64,000 nucleotides of DNA from Clostridium beijerinckii (GTDB lineage: Bacteria; Bacillota; Clostridia; Clostridiales; Clostridiaceae), in NCBI RefSeq assembly GCF_036699995.1, contig NZ_CP144906.1, forward strand, positions 809,501 to 873,500, read 5' to 3'. The notes beneath the pieces are model-generated. The model was not told where the DNA came from. It did no database searches and saw only the letters and a program-made list of their open reading frames with translations. Shown piece after piece: positions 55,079 through 64,000 of this stretch; the stretch's first letter is position 1, and every line of letters starts with the position of its first letter. A program made the position numbers and the translations under genes.

Positions 55079-55966
55079 ATGAGAAACGAAGAGATAATTA
55101 GAAAAGAGGTAAGATTAATTGTGAGAGAATTAGGGCTGCTTAATCACAATTGCTTAAATTCTGAATTGACACTAGCTCAAGCTCATATATTAAATTACAT
55201 AAAACAAAATGGAAAAACTCCTTTTAATGAATTGCTAATAAATTTGGGTATTGATAAGGCTTCATTAAGCAGGATACTTAATAATCTGGAGGCTAAAAAT
55301 TATTTGGAGCTGAAGAAATCTGAAGCTGATAAAAGAATGAAAGATATTTGTATTCTTCCATTAGGTATTGAGGCTATAAATAGTGGAGACCATGAAGCAA
55401 ATAAATTTATTAATGATATTTTAAATTTAGGTGATAGTGAGGATACAGAAAATATTGTAGGAGCATTTAGATTATTTCGCGTTCTTGCATTAAAAAACAA
55501 TCTCAAGAAGAATGATTCTAGAATATTAATAGAAAGAATTTCTGAAAATTATATAAAAGAAGCAATTAAATTAGCAACAGAAGTATTTACTAATGAGCAA
55601 AGTATTCCAGCAGAATTGGTTCCAGTGAGTGAAAATTTAAAACCAATTTGGTGGTGCGCAAGAGTGGGAGAAGATATTATTGGCGTAGTATCAGCATGGA
55701 AAGAAAAAGACAAATGGCATTGGGGAAGATTTGCCGTTGATAAAAGATTGAGAGGCATAGGAATAGGTCAAAAGCTTGCTATAGCTTCATTAAAAGAAAT
55801 TTTTAATTCTTATACTGACGAAATTTACATTGAAGCAAGAGATGCAACTCTAAATATGTTAATGAAATTTGAATGCAAAGTAATTGGAGAGGCAGAAGAT
55901 TTTTATGGTGAACCTGTAACTCCAATAATATTAAGTAAAAATAATTTTATTAAGAGATGTAATTAA
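55079..55966 (+). CDS. MarR-GNAT fusion: HTH regulator with acetyltransferase domain
   Basis: 295 residues from ATG 55079 (TTGGAGGCG upstream; the frame opens at 55046). Residues 1-145 are a MarR-type winged helix: LTLAQAHILNYIKQNGKTPF, NELLINLGIDKASLSRIL, NNLEAKNYLELKKSEADKRM. Residues 155-290 are a GNAT fold with the acetyl-CoA loop VDKRLRGIGIGQKLAIASL and ATLNMLMKFECKVIGEAE. It both binds DNA and acetylates something small or a protein; the substrate is unknown. It is a single-gene unit. Confidence 0.88.
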   Translation: MRNEEIIRKEVRLIVRELGLLNHNCLNSELTLAQAHILNYIKQNGKTPFNELLINLGIDKASLSRILNNLEAKNYLELKKSEADKRMKDICILPLGIEAINSGDHEANKFINDILNLGDSEDTENIVGAFRLFRVLALKNNLKKNDSRILIERISENYIKEAIKLATEVFTNEQSIPAELVPVSENLKPIWWCARVGEDIIGVVSAWKEKDKWHWGRFAVDKRLRGIGIGQKLAIASLKEIFNSYTDEIYIEARDATLNMLMKFECKVIGEAEDFYGEPVTPIILSKNNFIKRCN

Positions 55967-56111
55967 AGAAAAGCATCAATTTAATTTAGTAGCAAAAGAT
56001 TATTTTAAAGGCAATATTACTAACTAAATCATAAAAATTATCCTTTTTATATGAAACTAGTTTGAACATAATTTATGAGGCAAACTTAGTTAGCGATTAA
56101 CTCAGCAGTGA

Positions 56112-56160
56112 AACTCATGAAAATCTAACATTTTGATTTTCGTGAGTTATTTTAGTTTTT
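56112..56160 (+). terminator. Rho-independent terminator, recurrent type
   Basis: AACTCATGAAAATC (56112-56125) and GATTTTCGTGAGTT (56135-56148), 14 bp with one G-T pair, then ATTTTAGTTTTTTT. It is 146 bases after the MarR-GNAT gene; the remaining spacer has no other feature. Confidence 0.75.
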
Positions 56161-56269
56161 TTAAAGTTATAGAAAAAAATTTATAAATATTATGTTATTT
56201 TATGAATTGGGACATATATCTTAATTGAAAAGAATAGAAAAATAAAAATTTTTAGGAGGAGCAATTAAG

Positions 56270-57049
56270 ATGAAAGAGAGAAGATATGTAAGATTCAGAG
56301 TTGATATGTATGAGGATACAAAATTTAAAATAATAGATAGAATGCCAGAAAGAGATGTTATTTATTATATTTGGACTAGAATTGTAATTTTAGCTGGGAG
56401 AGTTAATCTAGATGGCAACTTATATATGTCAAAGAACATTCCATATACATTAAAGACTTTAGCTATAGAATTTAATAGAGATGAAAATCAAGTAAAATTG
56501 GCATTAGATACATTTATAGATTTAGAAATGGTCGAAGTTGTTGAAGAAAATATTTATAAAGTAAAGAATTTTGCAAAGCATCAAAATATCAAAACAAAGG
56601 TAAAAGATATCACTGAGGATAAAGAAAAAATGAGTAAAAAGGATAGTAAGTTAAAAAGCGAAGAGACTAAAAGTGTTGAAAATATCTATGATGAAAAACA
56701 TGATGGTGAAGAAGAGATTGGCAATGAAATTATTGAAAAGCAACAGCGGAAAGATAACAATGCGGGTGATATAGAGAATACCGGTGAGACTAAGAATAAC
56801 ATAGAAATTAAAAATGCAGGAATCAGCGATAATAAGAACATAATAAGCACGGGAAAAATTAATAGCGGACTGAAAGACCATATCCCTGTACCTTTAATAA
56901 TGAATAAAAATAAGAAGTCAAAGAAAGATGTAAGGAAAAATACTGATATTCAGGTTACCGACGAGGAGGATGATGAATTCGGTTTTTATGAAGGGGATAG
57001 GAAGCCTTTAGGTAAAGGCGAAAGTGTATTTAGTGAGTTTTCTTTTTAG
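56270..57049 (+). CDS. Phage replisome organizer N-terminal domain protein
   Basis: 259 residues after TTAGGAGGAG. The first 110 residues (YVRFRVDMYEDTKFKIIDRM, YYIWTRIVILAGRVNLDGNL, SKNIPYTLKTLAIEFNRDEN, LDTFIDLEMVEVVEENIYKV) match the N-terminal winged-helix domain of phage replisome organizer/DnaD-like proteins. The remaining 150 residues are low-complexity Lys/Glu/Asn and acidic at the end, with no DnaD C-terminal domain visible. No other phage gene is adjacent, so it is an orphan from a prophage or a domesticated DNA-binding protein. Confidence 0.75.
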   Translation: MKERRYVRFRVDMYEDTKFKIIDRMPERDVIYYIWTRIVILAGRVNLDGNLYMSKNIPYTLKTLAIEFNRDENQVKLALDTFIDLEMVEVVEENIYKVKNFAKHQNIKTKVKDITEDKEKMSKKDSKLKSEETKSVENIYDEKHDGEEEIGNEIIEKQQRKDNNAGDIENTGETKNNIEIKNAGISDNKNIISTGKINSGLKDHIPVPLIMNKNKKSKKDVRKNTDIQVTDEEDDEFGFYEGDRKPLGKGESVFSEFSF

Positions 57050-57108
57050 CTTAAAAAGAAAAATACGACTTAATATTTGATTTACGTGCAAGGGTTGGAG
57101 TCATAACT

Positions 57109-57142
57109 ATTCCCCACGAAATTTTGATTTTTCATGAGGAAT
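57109..57142. terminator. Bidirectional terminator-like hairpin
   Basis: ATTCCCCACGAAA (57109-57121) and TTTCATGAGGAAT (57130-57142) pair with two G-T pairs. It lies between the convergent ends of the phage-type gene and the LysR gene. Confidence 0.6.
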
Positions 57143-57154
57143 TCAGCTAATATT

Positions 57155-58027
57155 TTAAGTTCTTTTATATGGTGTATTTAGCTCGGTCATTTCAATGAAT
57201 TTTGAAAGTGAGTTAGTCATTAAAGAATCTTTCCGCCTTATAAAAAATGTTTTTGTAGTGTTATATTTATCGGGCACTGAGAATGATTTTAGAAGTCCTT
57301 TCTTTTCATAATCTTCAATAGTGGACTTTGGTACAAATGATGCACCAAGATCAGCAATAACGCCTTCAATAATAGAAGTTAAATTATTAAATTCCATATA
57401 TCGAATATTATGAACGCCTTTAGATTTAAGCCAGTTTTCAAGTTGTGTTCTATTAGGGCATCCTGCTGTACTCATCAAAAATGGTTTTGAATATAGATCT
57501 TCTATATTATCATATTTAGGATTTGATATTAGTACTAAGGTTTCTTCGACTACAAGTTCACTTACGATATTTTCATCGCTAAAGGATTGAGCTTTGACAA
57601 AAGCACCATCTAACTGGAAATGTTTTATTTTATAAATAAGTTCATCTGATTGACTTGTTATAAGAGATAGATCGACTTTAGGGTAAGCTTTATGATACTG
57701 AGATAAGATTTCAGGAAGACGTATTGCAGATACTGTGTGAACAGCACCAATTGATAAACTTCCTGAAGGATCGCAACAATCATTTAAGGCTTTATCAGCT
57801 TCATCCAATAAATAAATGATTTTTTCGGCATAAGCTAGTAATTTCTCACCTGTAGGAGTTAAAATCATACCCCGCTGTCTATAAAAGAGTTGTGTATTTA
57901 AATCAGACTCTAATTGTTGAATTCTAGCTGTAACATTAGATTGAACATATCCCAGAGCCTGCGCAGCCTTTGTTATGCTGCCTGCTTGAGCAACAGCTCT
58001 GAAAATTCTTAATTCACTACTTTCCAT
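57155..58027 (-). CDS. LysR-family transcriptional regulator
   Basis: 290 residues. The N-terminal HTH (LRIFRAVAQAGSITKAAQAL, GYVQSNVTARIQQLESDLNT) is the LysR signature, and the periplasmic-binding-protein-like effector domain covers about 90-290 (LSIGAVHTVSAIRLPEIL). Divergent from an MFS gene 184 bases away, it likely activates or represses that pump. GGAGTGATAAA precedes its ATG. Confidence 0.93.
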   Translation of the reverse strand: MESSELRIFRAVAQAGSITKAAQALGYVQSNVTARIQQLESDLNTQLFYRQRGMILTPTGEKLLAYAEKIIYLLDEADKALNDCCDPSGSLSIGAVHTVSAIRLPEILSQYHKAYPKVDLSLITSQSDELIYKIKHFQLDGAFVKAQSFSDENIVSELVVEETLVLISNPKYDNIEDLYSKPFLMSTAGCPNRTQLENWLKSKGVHNIRYMEFNNLTSIIEGVIADLGASFVPKSTIEDYEKKGLLKSFSVPDKYNTTKTFFIRRKDSLMTNSLSKFIEMTELNTPYKRT

Positions 58028-58211
58028 TTTATCACTCCAATATATAAATCACTAAAAGTGAATCTTGATATCTTATATAATCATTTTACATGATATATAA
58101 TCTCTTGTAAACTATGTATAGAAAACAAAATTAAATGGCTTCGATGGGATTAATCATATAAGGGGTTATCTACACTCGAAAATTTATTCCATTTATAAAT
58201 AAGGAGATTAT

Positions 58212-59663
58212 ATGACAAATTCTAAATCACACAAATGGAGCATTCTACTTGTTGTTACATTAGTTTCATTTATTACAAATTTAGATTCTACTATTGTAAT
58301 AATAGGTTTGCCTAATATGATGGAAGGATTAAATATTTCAGTAACTACTGGATTGTGGATAATTACTGGTTACATTATTGCAAGTACAGTTTTAATATTG
58401 CCTGCTGGAAAATGGGCAGATACAGTTGGAACAAAGCGTATTTTCGTGTTAGGACTTATAATTTTTGCAGTTGGTACAATACTTTGTGGAATTGCAGACT
58501 CAGGATTGACTTTAAATTTATATAGGCTAATTCAAGGAGGTGGAGCAGCATTAGCAATGGCAACTGCAACTCCAACTATAATTAAGACTTTTCATAGTAA
58601 TGAGCTTGGGCTAGCCTTGAGTATTAATGCTACTTCATGGGTTATTGGAGCAATAATTGGACCAGTAGCTGGTGGTGCTCTAATTAGCAGCTTTGGTTGG
58701 AGATCAATATTCTTTATTACAGTACCTTTTGTACTTCTTTGCATAATTGGAGCATTTTTAGTAATGGAAGAGACTAAACCTAATATTAATCAAAAAAATG
58801 ACTGGATTGGGATATTAACATTTAGCTTAGGTTTAATATTAACGATGATAGTACTTTCAGAAGGACAATCATTAGGATGGGTATCATATAAAACTTTAGG
58901 GCTATGTATAGTTACAATTTTATTATGGGTTGCATTTATAATCACAGAATTACGCGTAGAAAATCCATTATTTAATTTCAAGCTGCTCCTGTACAGAAAT
59001 TATTCAATTGGACTTGTAATTACATTATTTTATTGTATTGCATATTTTTCATTACCTTTATTGTTGAGTATATATTTGCAAAGTGCATTACATTTAAGTC
59101 CAACTATGTCAGGGCTATTGATGATTTCACTATCTGTACCACAGCTTATATTGGGTCCGTTTGCAGGTAAACTTGTAGATAATATCGGATCATTAAAGAC
59201 TCTTACATTTGGAATTGTGTTTCTTATTATAGGAATATTCTTTCTTGGAAATCTTGGGGGAGAGCTATCAGTTAAAGCTATAGTTACACCACTAATATTA
59301 TTATCAATAGCAAATGGCCTAGCTTGGCCGTCGTTAGCGAAAACTGTATTGTCAGCAGTGCCTAAAGAACAATCTGGTTCAGCATCAGGGATGCATTATA
59401 CTATAATGAATGTTGGTAAAGCATTAAGTCAGACATTAGCCATATTAACAATAGAAGTTATTATACCTGCGGATGTAGTCTCTAAGGCAATTATAGGTAT
59501 GGGAAGCTTTGCTAATGTAAATATAAGTGGAAATTTAGTTAAGTCTATAGATTCCGGTTTCAGATTTTTTACAATTTTCTTTGTAGTTGCACTAGGGTTA
59601 AGTTTATTTCTTTTATATTCTAAAAGAGGAGAGAATATTAAAGAAAGAGTTGATATGGCATAG
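58212..59663 (+). CDS. MFS transporter, DHA2 (EmrB/QacA) 14-TMS type
   Basis: 483 residues, AAGGAG upstream. FITNLDSTIVIIGLPNMMEG is the DHA2 motif in membrane segment 1, and LPAGKWADTVGTKRIFVLGL the loop 2-3 motif. About 14 hydrophobic segments. Proton-driven export of drugs or metabolites from the cytoplasm. Its control is probably by the divergent LysR gene. A nitroreductase gene follows 153 bases later and might share the response. Confidence 0.92.
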   Translation: MTNSKSHKWSILLVVTLVSFITNLDSTIVIIGLPNMMEGLNISVTTGLWIITGYIIASTVLILPAGKWADTVGTKRIFVLGLIIFAVGTILCGIADSGLTLNLYRLIQGGGAALAMATATPTIIKTFHSNELGLALSINATSWVIGAIIGPVAGGALISSFGWRSIFFITVPFVLLCIIGAFLVMEETKPNINQKNDWIGILTFSLGLILTMIVLSEGQSLGWVSYKTLGLCIVTILLWVAFIITELRVENPLFNFKLLLYRNYSIGLVITLFYCIAYFSLPLLLSIYLQSALHLSPTMSGLLMISLSVPQLILGPFAGKLVDNIGSLKTLTFGIVFLIIGIFFLGNLGGELSVKAIVTPLILLSIANGLAWPSLAKTVLSAVPKEQSGSASGMHYTIMNVGKALSQTLAILTIEVIIPADVVSKAIIGMGSFANVNISGNLVKSIDSGFRFFTIFFVVALGLSLFLLYSKRGENIKERVDMA

Positions 59664-59816
59664 GTTATGGTACGTTATTTATTAATTTATATCTTTAGAT
59701 ATCATTAAATAGGCAAAGAAAATTGATTGCAAGGTTTTAATCACTTTTCTAATATCCAAGATTAGCATTTTATTTGAATTAGACTTAGAATATAATTATT
59801 AAAAGGGAGGATTAAT

Positions 59817-60401
59817 ATGGAAAATGTAATTGAAAATATAAAATCAAGAAGAAGTATAAGAAAATACAAAAAGGAACAAATAAAAGATGAGGAACTATTT
59901 ACAATCTTAGATTCAGCAAAACATGCACCAAGTGGAGGTAACTCTCAAACATGGCAATTTACTGTAGTTCAAAATAAAGAAATTCTTTTAGAGTTAAATG
60001 GATATATTAAAGAAGCTTTTGAAAAGCTTGAAGTTGATGAAAATACCTATAAAAGTAAAAAAGCAGGTAAAGTTGCATCGAAGAAAGATGACTACAATTT
60101 TTATTACAACGCTCCAACATTGATTATAGTATCGAATGAGTCTAACTATAGTAATGCAATGGCAGATAGTGCTTGTGCTATAGAAAATATGCTTTTAGCC
60201 GCAAATTACTTGGAACTTGGAGCATGTTGGATAAATCAATTAACATGGTTTGACAATGATGAAAATGTAAGAAAGTTACTTACACGCTTAGGAATTTCAG
60301 AAAAACATAAGGTTTGTGGGTCTATTTGTATTGGTTATATAGATGGTATTAAGCCAGAGAAAAAAATATTGAAGGAAAATACAGTGACAATTATAAGATA
60401 A
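59817..60401 (+). CDS. Nitroreductase-family flavoprotein
   Basis: 194 residues with GGGAGG before the ATG. IKSRRSIRKYKKEQIKDEEL and HAPSGGNSQTWQFTVVQNKE are the FMN-binding N-terminal motifs, and ANYLELGACWINQLTWFDN and CGSICIGYIDG close the domain. It has no ferredoxin part, unlike the protein at 51450. It likely reduces nitro or quinone-type compounds with NAD(P)H. A hairpin terminator shared with the convergent MerR gene follows. Confidence 0.92.
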   Translation: MENVIENIKSRRSIRKYKKEQIKDEELFTILDSAKHAPSGGNSQTWQFTVVQNKEILLELNGYIKEAFEKLEVDENTYKSKKAGKVASKKDDYNFYYNAPTLIIVSNESNYSNAMADSACAIENMLLAANYLELGACWINQLTWFDNDENVRKLLTRLGISEKHKVCGSICIGYIDGIKPEKKILKENTVTIIR

Positions 60402-60490
60402 TAGGGAATTATATTTATATTGACTTATAAAATATCATCAAATCAATTAATAGTTGGTTTAGTAATTTGAACTTTACATTAACTTCATAC

Positions 60491-60536
60491 CATCCACTAA
60501 AATCTAAAGTTTAGATTTTAGTGGGTGATTTTTTTA
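60491..60536. terminator. Bidirectional terminator
   Basis: CCACTAAAATCTAA (60494-60507) and TTAGATTTTAGTGG (60511-60524) are a perfect 14-bp repeat with a 3-base loop, followed by GTGATTTTTTT on the plus strand. The last codons of the MerR gene overlap the right arm. Confidence 0.8.
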
Positions 60537-60922
60537 TTATTATGCTTTTCCTTTAGAGTATGTTTTTTATGTTCAATGAAAGCTAATTGTCTTTCAATCT
60601 CTTCCTTTTTTGCTAAAAGTATTTCCTCTTGTTCTAAAACAATGGAATAACGTTCTTTAAGTCCCATTTTATCTTCATTAGATAGATCAATATAATGGCG
60701 AATTAGATCAATTCCCATTCCTGTACTTCGCATACATTGAATCATTCGTAATCTCATAATTTGATCATCAGAAAATAAACGAATATTATTCTTATCTCGA
60801 GCTATTCCTTGGAGTAATCCGATATCTTCATAATAACGGATAGTAGGCTTGGATAGTTTAGTTATTTTAGAAACTTCATTGATTGTATATTTGGGGTCGG
60901 ATCCATAAATAAAATTTTCCAT
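60518..60922 (-). CDS. MerR-family transcriptional regulator
   Basis: 134 residues. The HTH opens YTINEVSKITKLSKPTIRYY, EDIGLLQGIARDKNNIRLFS, DDQIMRLRMIQCMRSTGMGI, followed by a helical dimerisation arm with LLAKKEEIERQLAFIEHK. No cysteine cluster, so not a metal sensor of the classical type; it belongs to the AdhR/YyaN-like group that answers aldehydes or drugs. Divergent from the aldehyde dehydrogenase gene 97 bases away, which fits an aldehyde response. Confidence 0.9.
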   Translation of the reverse strand: MENFIYGSDPKYTINEVSKITKLSKPTIRYYEDIGLLQGIARDKNNIRLFSDDQIMRLRMIQCMRSTGMGIDLIRHYIDLSNEDKMGLKERYSIVLEQEEILLAKKEEIERQLAFIEHKKHTLKEKHNNKKITH

Positions 60923-60940
60923 AAAAAAATCTCCTAAAAT

Positions 60941-60982
60941 TTCTTGACTTAAAGTTACTTGAATGTATTAAAGTGATTATAG
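60941..60982 (+). promoter_or_regulatory. MerR-type promoter/operator candidate
   Basis: CTTGACTTAAAGTTACTTGA contains a -35-like TTGACT (60944-60949) and an imperfect dyad (ACTTAAAGT / ACTTGAATG). Possible -10 boxes are TATTAA (60966) or a later TTAAAG with 19-base spacing, the stretched spacing that MerR proteins act on. Confidence 0.45.
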
Positions 60983-61019
60983 CATATAGAAATATGAAAT
61001 TCAATTTGGAGGCAAGGGA

Positions 61020-62471
61020 ATGAATAATAATGAAAATATTAAAGTAATTGACAAAATTTACATTAATGGAGAATTTATAAAACCTAATGGAACAGAATCA
61101 ATGGATATTATAAATCCTTCAACAAAAGAAATAATTGGACGTGTAATCTTAGGAAATGAGGTTGATACACAAAAGGCTATTGCAGCTGCTAAAGAAGCAT
61201 TTAAAACATTCTCAAAAACTACATTAGAAGAGCGAAGTGATATGCTTAAAAGGTTATATGATGCTGTAATCTCGAGGGCTGATGAGTTAACTCAAGCATG
61301 CGTAGAAGAATATGGTGCGGCAGTTAAGGCAGCAGCAGGCAGAACTCAACTTACTGCTAATAGTTTTCTTTGGGCTAAGGAAGTGATGGAAGAGTTTGAG
61401 TTCACTAAGTATATTGGTAAAGCCAAGGTTGTCCTTGAACCTGTAGGAGTAATTGCTTTGATTACCCCTTGGAACGCAAACAATTCCCAGATAGCTATAA
61501 AAGTAGCTACAGCTATTTCAACAGGATGCACAGTAGTTATAAAACCTAGTGAATTTTGCGCTATCCAAACTCAAATTTTGGCTGAATGTTTCCATGAAGC
61601 AGGAATACCATCAGGTGTAATTAATATAGTTAATGGCCTAGGAGGTTCGGTCGGTGCTGAATTAACTCGTAATCCAGATGTTGCAATGATTTCTTTTACT
61701 GGTTCTACTAAAACTGCTAAAATTATTCATCATGGTGCTGTTGATACCATGAAAAGAGTCATTCTTGAATTGGGAGGGAAATCACCTAATATAATTCTTG
61801 ATGACGCTGATTTTACAAAAGCTATTCCACGTGCAATTATGAGTTGCTTTGGAAATAATGGACAAATGTGTATTGCTGGAAGCCGACTATTGGTTCCAGA
61901 ACATCGTCTTAGTGAAGTTAAAGAGCTTATTAAAAAAGCTGTTGAAAATACCAAGGTAGGATATCCATGGGAAGAGGATACGTTTATAGGGCCTATGATA
62001 AATGAAAATCACTATAATAATGTTCAACGTTACATTAAGATTGGTATAGAAGAAGGTGCTGAACTGATAGTTGGAGGAGAAGGGCATCCTGAAGGATTGG
62101 AGAATGGCAATTTTGTAAAGCCAACAGTTTTTGCAAATGTAACTAGAGATATGACTATTGCTAGAGAAGAAATATTTGGCCCAGTTTTATCTATTTTGAC
62201 TTATAGAACCGAAGAAGAAGCCGTAGAAATTGCAAATGACACAGTATATGGTTTAGGGGCATATATAAGTTCTTCTAACATAGAAAAGGCAAATCAAATT
62301 GCTTCTCAAATCGCTGCAGGAACAATTTATATAAATGATGTTATGCTTGAGATGAAAGCACCATTTGGTGGATTTAAACAATCTGGAATTGGTAGAGAAT
62401 GCGGCATATACGGACTTCAAGAACATCTAGAACCTAAAACCATAATAGTTTCTAATGAGAATATTAAATAA
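61020..62471 (+). CDS. Aldehyde dehydrogenase (NAD(P)-dependent)
   Basis: 483 residues with GGAGGCAAGGG upstream. Conserved blocks: LITPWNANNSQ (substrate/cofactor entrance), FTGSTKTA, the general base Glu250 in VILELGGKSPN, and the catalytic Cys284 in GNNGQMCIAGSR, then EIFGPVLSI and PFGGFKQSGIG. It oxidises an aldehyde to the acid; the substrate is unknown. Controlled presumably by the divergent MerR. A second aldehyde dehydrogenase begins at 63817. Confidence 0.95.
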   Translation: MNNNENIKVIDKIYINGEFIKPNGTESMDIINPSTKEIIGRVILGNEVDTQKAIAAAKEAFKTFSKTTLEERSDMLKRLYDAVISRADELTQACVEEYGAAVKAAAGRTQLTANSFLWAKEVMEEFEFTKYIGKAKVVLEPVGVIALITPWNANNSQIAIKVATAISTGCTVVIKPSEFCAIQTQILAECFHEAGIPSGVINIVNGLGGSVGAELTRNPDVAMISFTGSTKTAKIIHHGAVDTMKRVILELGGKSPNIILDDADFTKAIPRAIMSCFGNNGQMCIAGSRLLVPEHRLSEVKELIKKAVENTKVGYPWEEDTFIGPMINENHYNNVQRYIKIGIEEGAELIVGGEGHPEGLENGNFVKPTVFANVTRDMTIAREEIFGPVLSILTYRTEEEAVEIANDTVYGLGAYISSSNIEKANQIASQIAAGTIYINDVMLEMKAPFGGFKQSGIGRECGIYGLQEHLEPKTIIVSNENIK

Positions 62472-62563
62472 AGAATTTATATGGCATAATTAGTAATTTC
62501 ACTACTAATTAGATTTATAATAGTTGTGTATTTGTAAAAAGAGTGTTTCTATTTCATTATAAC

Positions 62564-62600
62564 CCCACAAGAATCTCGAAATTAGATTCTTGTGGGATTA
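62564..62600 (+). terminator. Rho-independent-type hairpin
   Basis: CCCACAAGAATCT (62564-62576) and AGATTCTTGTGGG (62584-62596), a perfect 13-bp stem with a 7-base loop; the following T-content is modest (ATTACCTTTATT). Confidence 0.75.
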
Positions 62601-62718
62601 CCTTTATTCATAGATGTTTAAAGAATAAATCTATATTTTTAATAGTTGCAATATATAGTATAATAGTTGTTAGAAATCAGGAAAGAAATTAATATTTATA
62701 TTTAATAATTTCTAATAA

Positions 62719-63519
62719 ATGATAGGTGAGGAACGTAAAGAGATGACAATGGAATTAGAGAAATACTATAATAAATTTTGTGAGGATAAAAGATTAACTA
62801 GAAAATATGCACAAGTTGAGTTCTTAACTTCTATGAAATATATTCATGAGTATCTAGAAAAGAATAATGGTTCCAAAATTTTAGATGTTGGTGCTGGAAC
62901 AGGAAGATACTCTGTGGAGCTAGCAAATGAGGGGTATGATGTCACAGCAATTGAGCTTGTAAAGCATAATCTGGGTATTTTAAAATCAAAAGGAAGTTCA
63001 GTAAAAGCATATCAAGGGACAGCATTAGATTTATCAAGATTTGAAGAAAATACATTTGATATGACATTGGTATTTGGACCGATGTATCACTTATACAATT
63101 TTCAGGATAAAGCAAAAGCCTTACAAGAGGCGAAGAGAGTAACAAAGGTTGGAGGAGTTATCTTAGTAGCTTATTGTATGAATGAATATAGCGTAATAAC
63201 ATATGGTTTTAAGGAAAATAATATTCGTTCATCTATTAAAAATGGAAAGCTTACTGATGATTTTCATGTTATATCTGAACCAAAAGATTTATATGATTAT
63301 GTAAGGATTGAAGATATCAATAAGTTAAATGAAGAAGTAAGACTAAAAAGGATAAAATTAATTTCAGCAGATGGGCCAGCGAATTACATGAGATCTGTTT
63401 TAAATGCTATGGATGAAGAGACATTTAAGCTTTTTATTAACTATCATTTTTCTACATGTGAAAGACCAGAGTTGCTTGGAGCAAGTGCACATACATTAGA
63501 CATTTTAATAAAGGAATAG
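62719..63519 (+). CDS. Class I SAM-dependent methyltransferase
   Basis: 266 residues in the longest frame; ATG 62743 or 62749 (MELEKYYNKF) are also possible, and 62749 agrees best with how relatives begin. KILDVGAGTGRYSVELANEG is SAM motif I, DVTAIELVKHNL the acidic strand 2, and FDMTLVFGPMYHLYN motif III/IV, followed by ARRV-type RVTKVGGVILVAY. The substrate is unknown, perhaps a small molecule. It is a single-gene unit in a region of redox and efflux genes. Confidence 0.88.
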   Translation: MIGEERKEMTMELEKYYNKFCEDKRLTRKYAQVEFLTSMKYIHEYLEKNNGSKILDVGAGTGRYSVELANEGYDVTAIELVKHNLGILKSKGSSVKAYQGTALDLSRFEENTFDMTLVFGPMYHLYNFQDKAKALQEAKRVTKVGGVILVAYCMNEYSVITYGFKENNIRSSIKNGKLTDDFHVISEPKDLYDYVRIEDINKLNEEVRLKRIKLISADGPANYMRSVLNAMDEETFKLFINYHFSTCERPELLGASAHTLDILIKE

Positions 63520-63816
63520 GAAAAGAGAGTTAAATTTTAATTATTAATAAGAAATAAATATAGCACCTTTTTCAAATATGAAAGGTATAATATAAAATAA
63601 ATTCTTAACAAAGTGTTTGTTTTATATTATACTTTTTTGTCTTTAAATAAAAAAATTTTATAATATTATACAGGAACACCATGTAATTTAAATATTTACC
63701 AATAATTATATGGATAATTATTATTGTTAAATAATTATTTTATATTGAATACAATTAATTTAGTGCTATAATAAAATTATAAAAGATCGATTATATGAGG
63801 AAAAAAGGTGTTTATT
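63520..63816. other. Intergenic region, weak hairpin
   Basis: ACCTTTTT and ATGAAAGGT near 63565-63587 can form a weak terminator for the methyltransferase gene. The remainder is very AT-rich and contains the promoter of the next gene. Confidence 0.4.
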
Positions 63817-64000
63817 ATGAATGTTAAATTAGAAAATAGATATAGATTATTTATCAATGGAGAATGGAGAGATGCTTCAGATGGAGCTACAATAAAGACT
63901 TATAATCCAGCTAATGGGGAATTTTTAGCTGAGATTGCAGATGCTACAGAAAAAGATGTAGATGATGCTGTTAATTCTGCAAGACAAGCCTTTGTTACAT
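63817..64000 (+). CDS. Aldehyde dehydrogenase, N-terminal part (runs off the window)
   Basis: ATG 63817 follows GAGGAAAAAAGGTG. The visible 61 residues (RYRLFINGEWRDASDGATIK, TYNPANGEFLAEIADATEKD, VDDAVNSARQAFV) match the N-terminus of aldehyde dehydrogenases. The catalytic part is beyond the right edge, so activity and subfamily cannot be judged. Confidence 0.85.
   Translation, partial: MNVKLENRYRLFINGEWRDASDGATIKTYNPANGEFLAEIADATEKDVDDAVNSARQAFVT

Overview
The window is AT-rich and reads as the chromosome of an anaerobic Clostridium (sensu stricto, beijerinckii/butyricum-like). Supporting signs are strong AGGAGG ribosome sites, A/T-ending codons, a glycyl radical enzyme with its activase, a corrinoid protein, fused ferredoxin-nitroreductase, PTS sugar uptake and many firmicute regulator families. 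The species is an inference, not something the sequence proves.

Layout. (1) 1-12.4 kb: part of an integrated mobile element that runs off the left edge. It carries a RadC-like JAB protein, an LRAT-fold protein, a frameshifted DUF960 gene, a minus-strand DNA-binding/replication pair, a primase-helicase and a large serine recombinase at its right end. (2) 12.4-23.2 kb: an accessory, probably defence/competition zone. Two decayed copies of the recombinase 3' end lie here, with cysteine-rich micro-ORFs, a PHP-domain/SMC-like ATPase, uracil-DNA-glycosylase-like debris, a GIY-YIG protein, a coiled-coil protein, and a barnase-like lipoprotein with its barstar inhibitor. (3) 23.3-27.2 kb: RpiR regulator, PTS EIIBC and 6-phospho-beta-glucosidase. 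(4) 27.4-35.7 kb: a glycyl radical enzyme locus (activase, DeoR regulator, enzyme) split by two identical tandem insertion sequences with three copies of one 8-bp target repeat. (5) 35.8-42.3 kb: MarR/MFS pair with visible operators, then a three-gene operon of corrinoid protein, UROD-type methyltransferase and hybrid sensor kinase. (6) 42.3-46.7 kb: mannose-family PTS operon (manXYZ, manO) behind a leader with a 29-nt antiterminator-like element. (7) 46.7-51.2 kb: response regulator, sensor kinase, membrane-anchored propeller and secreted protein. (8) 51.4-64 kb: redox and efflux genes (two nitroreductases, two MFS pumps, XRE, MarR-GNAT, LysR and MerR regulators, aldehyde dehydrogenases, a methyltransferase) with one orphan phage replisome-organizer gene.

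How it fits together. Much of the right half is divergent regulator/target pairs: MFS with XRE, LysR with MFS, MerR with aldehyde dehydrogenase. Many transcription units are closed by one recurring family of hairpin terminators. The observations I rate most worth following are the corrinoid-methyltransferase-kinase operon as a possible methyl-group sensing system, the long-range antiterminator leader of the man operon, the repeated recombinase tails as scars of successive integrations, the tandem IS copies that cut the activase off from its promoter region, and the structured element near 36.4 kb.
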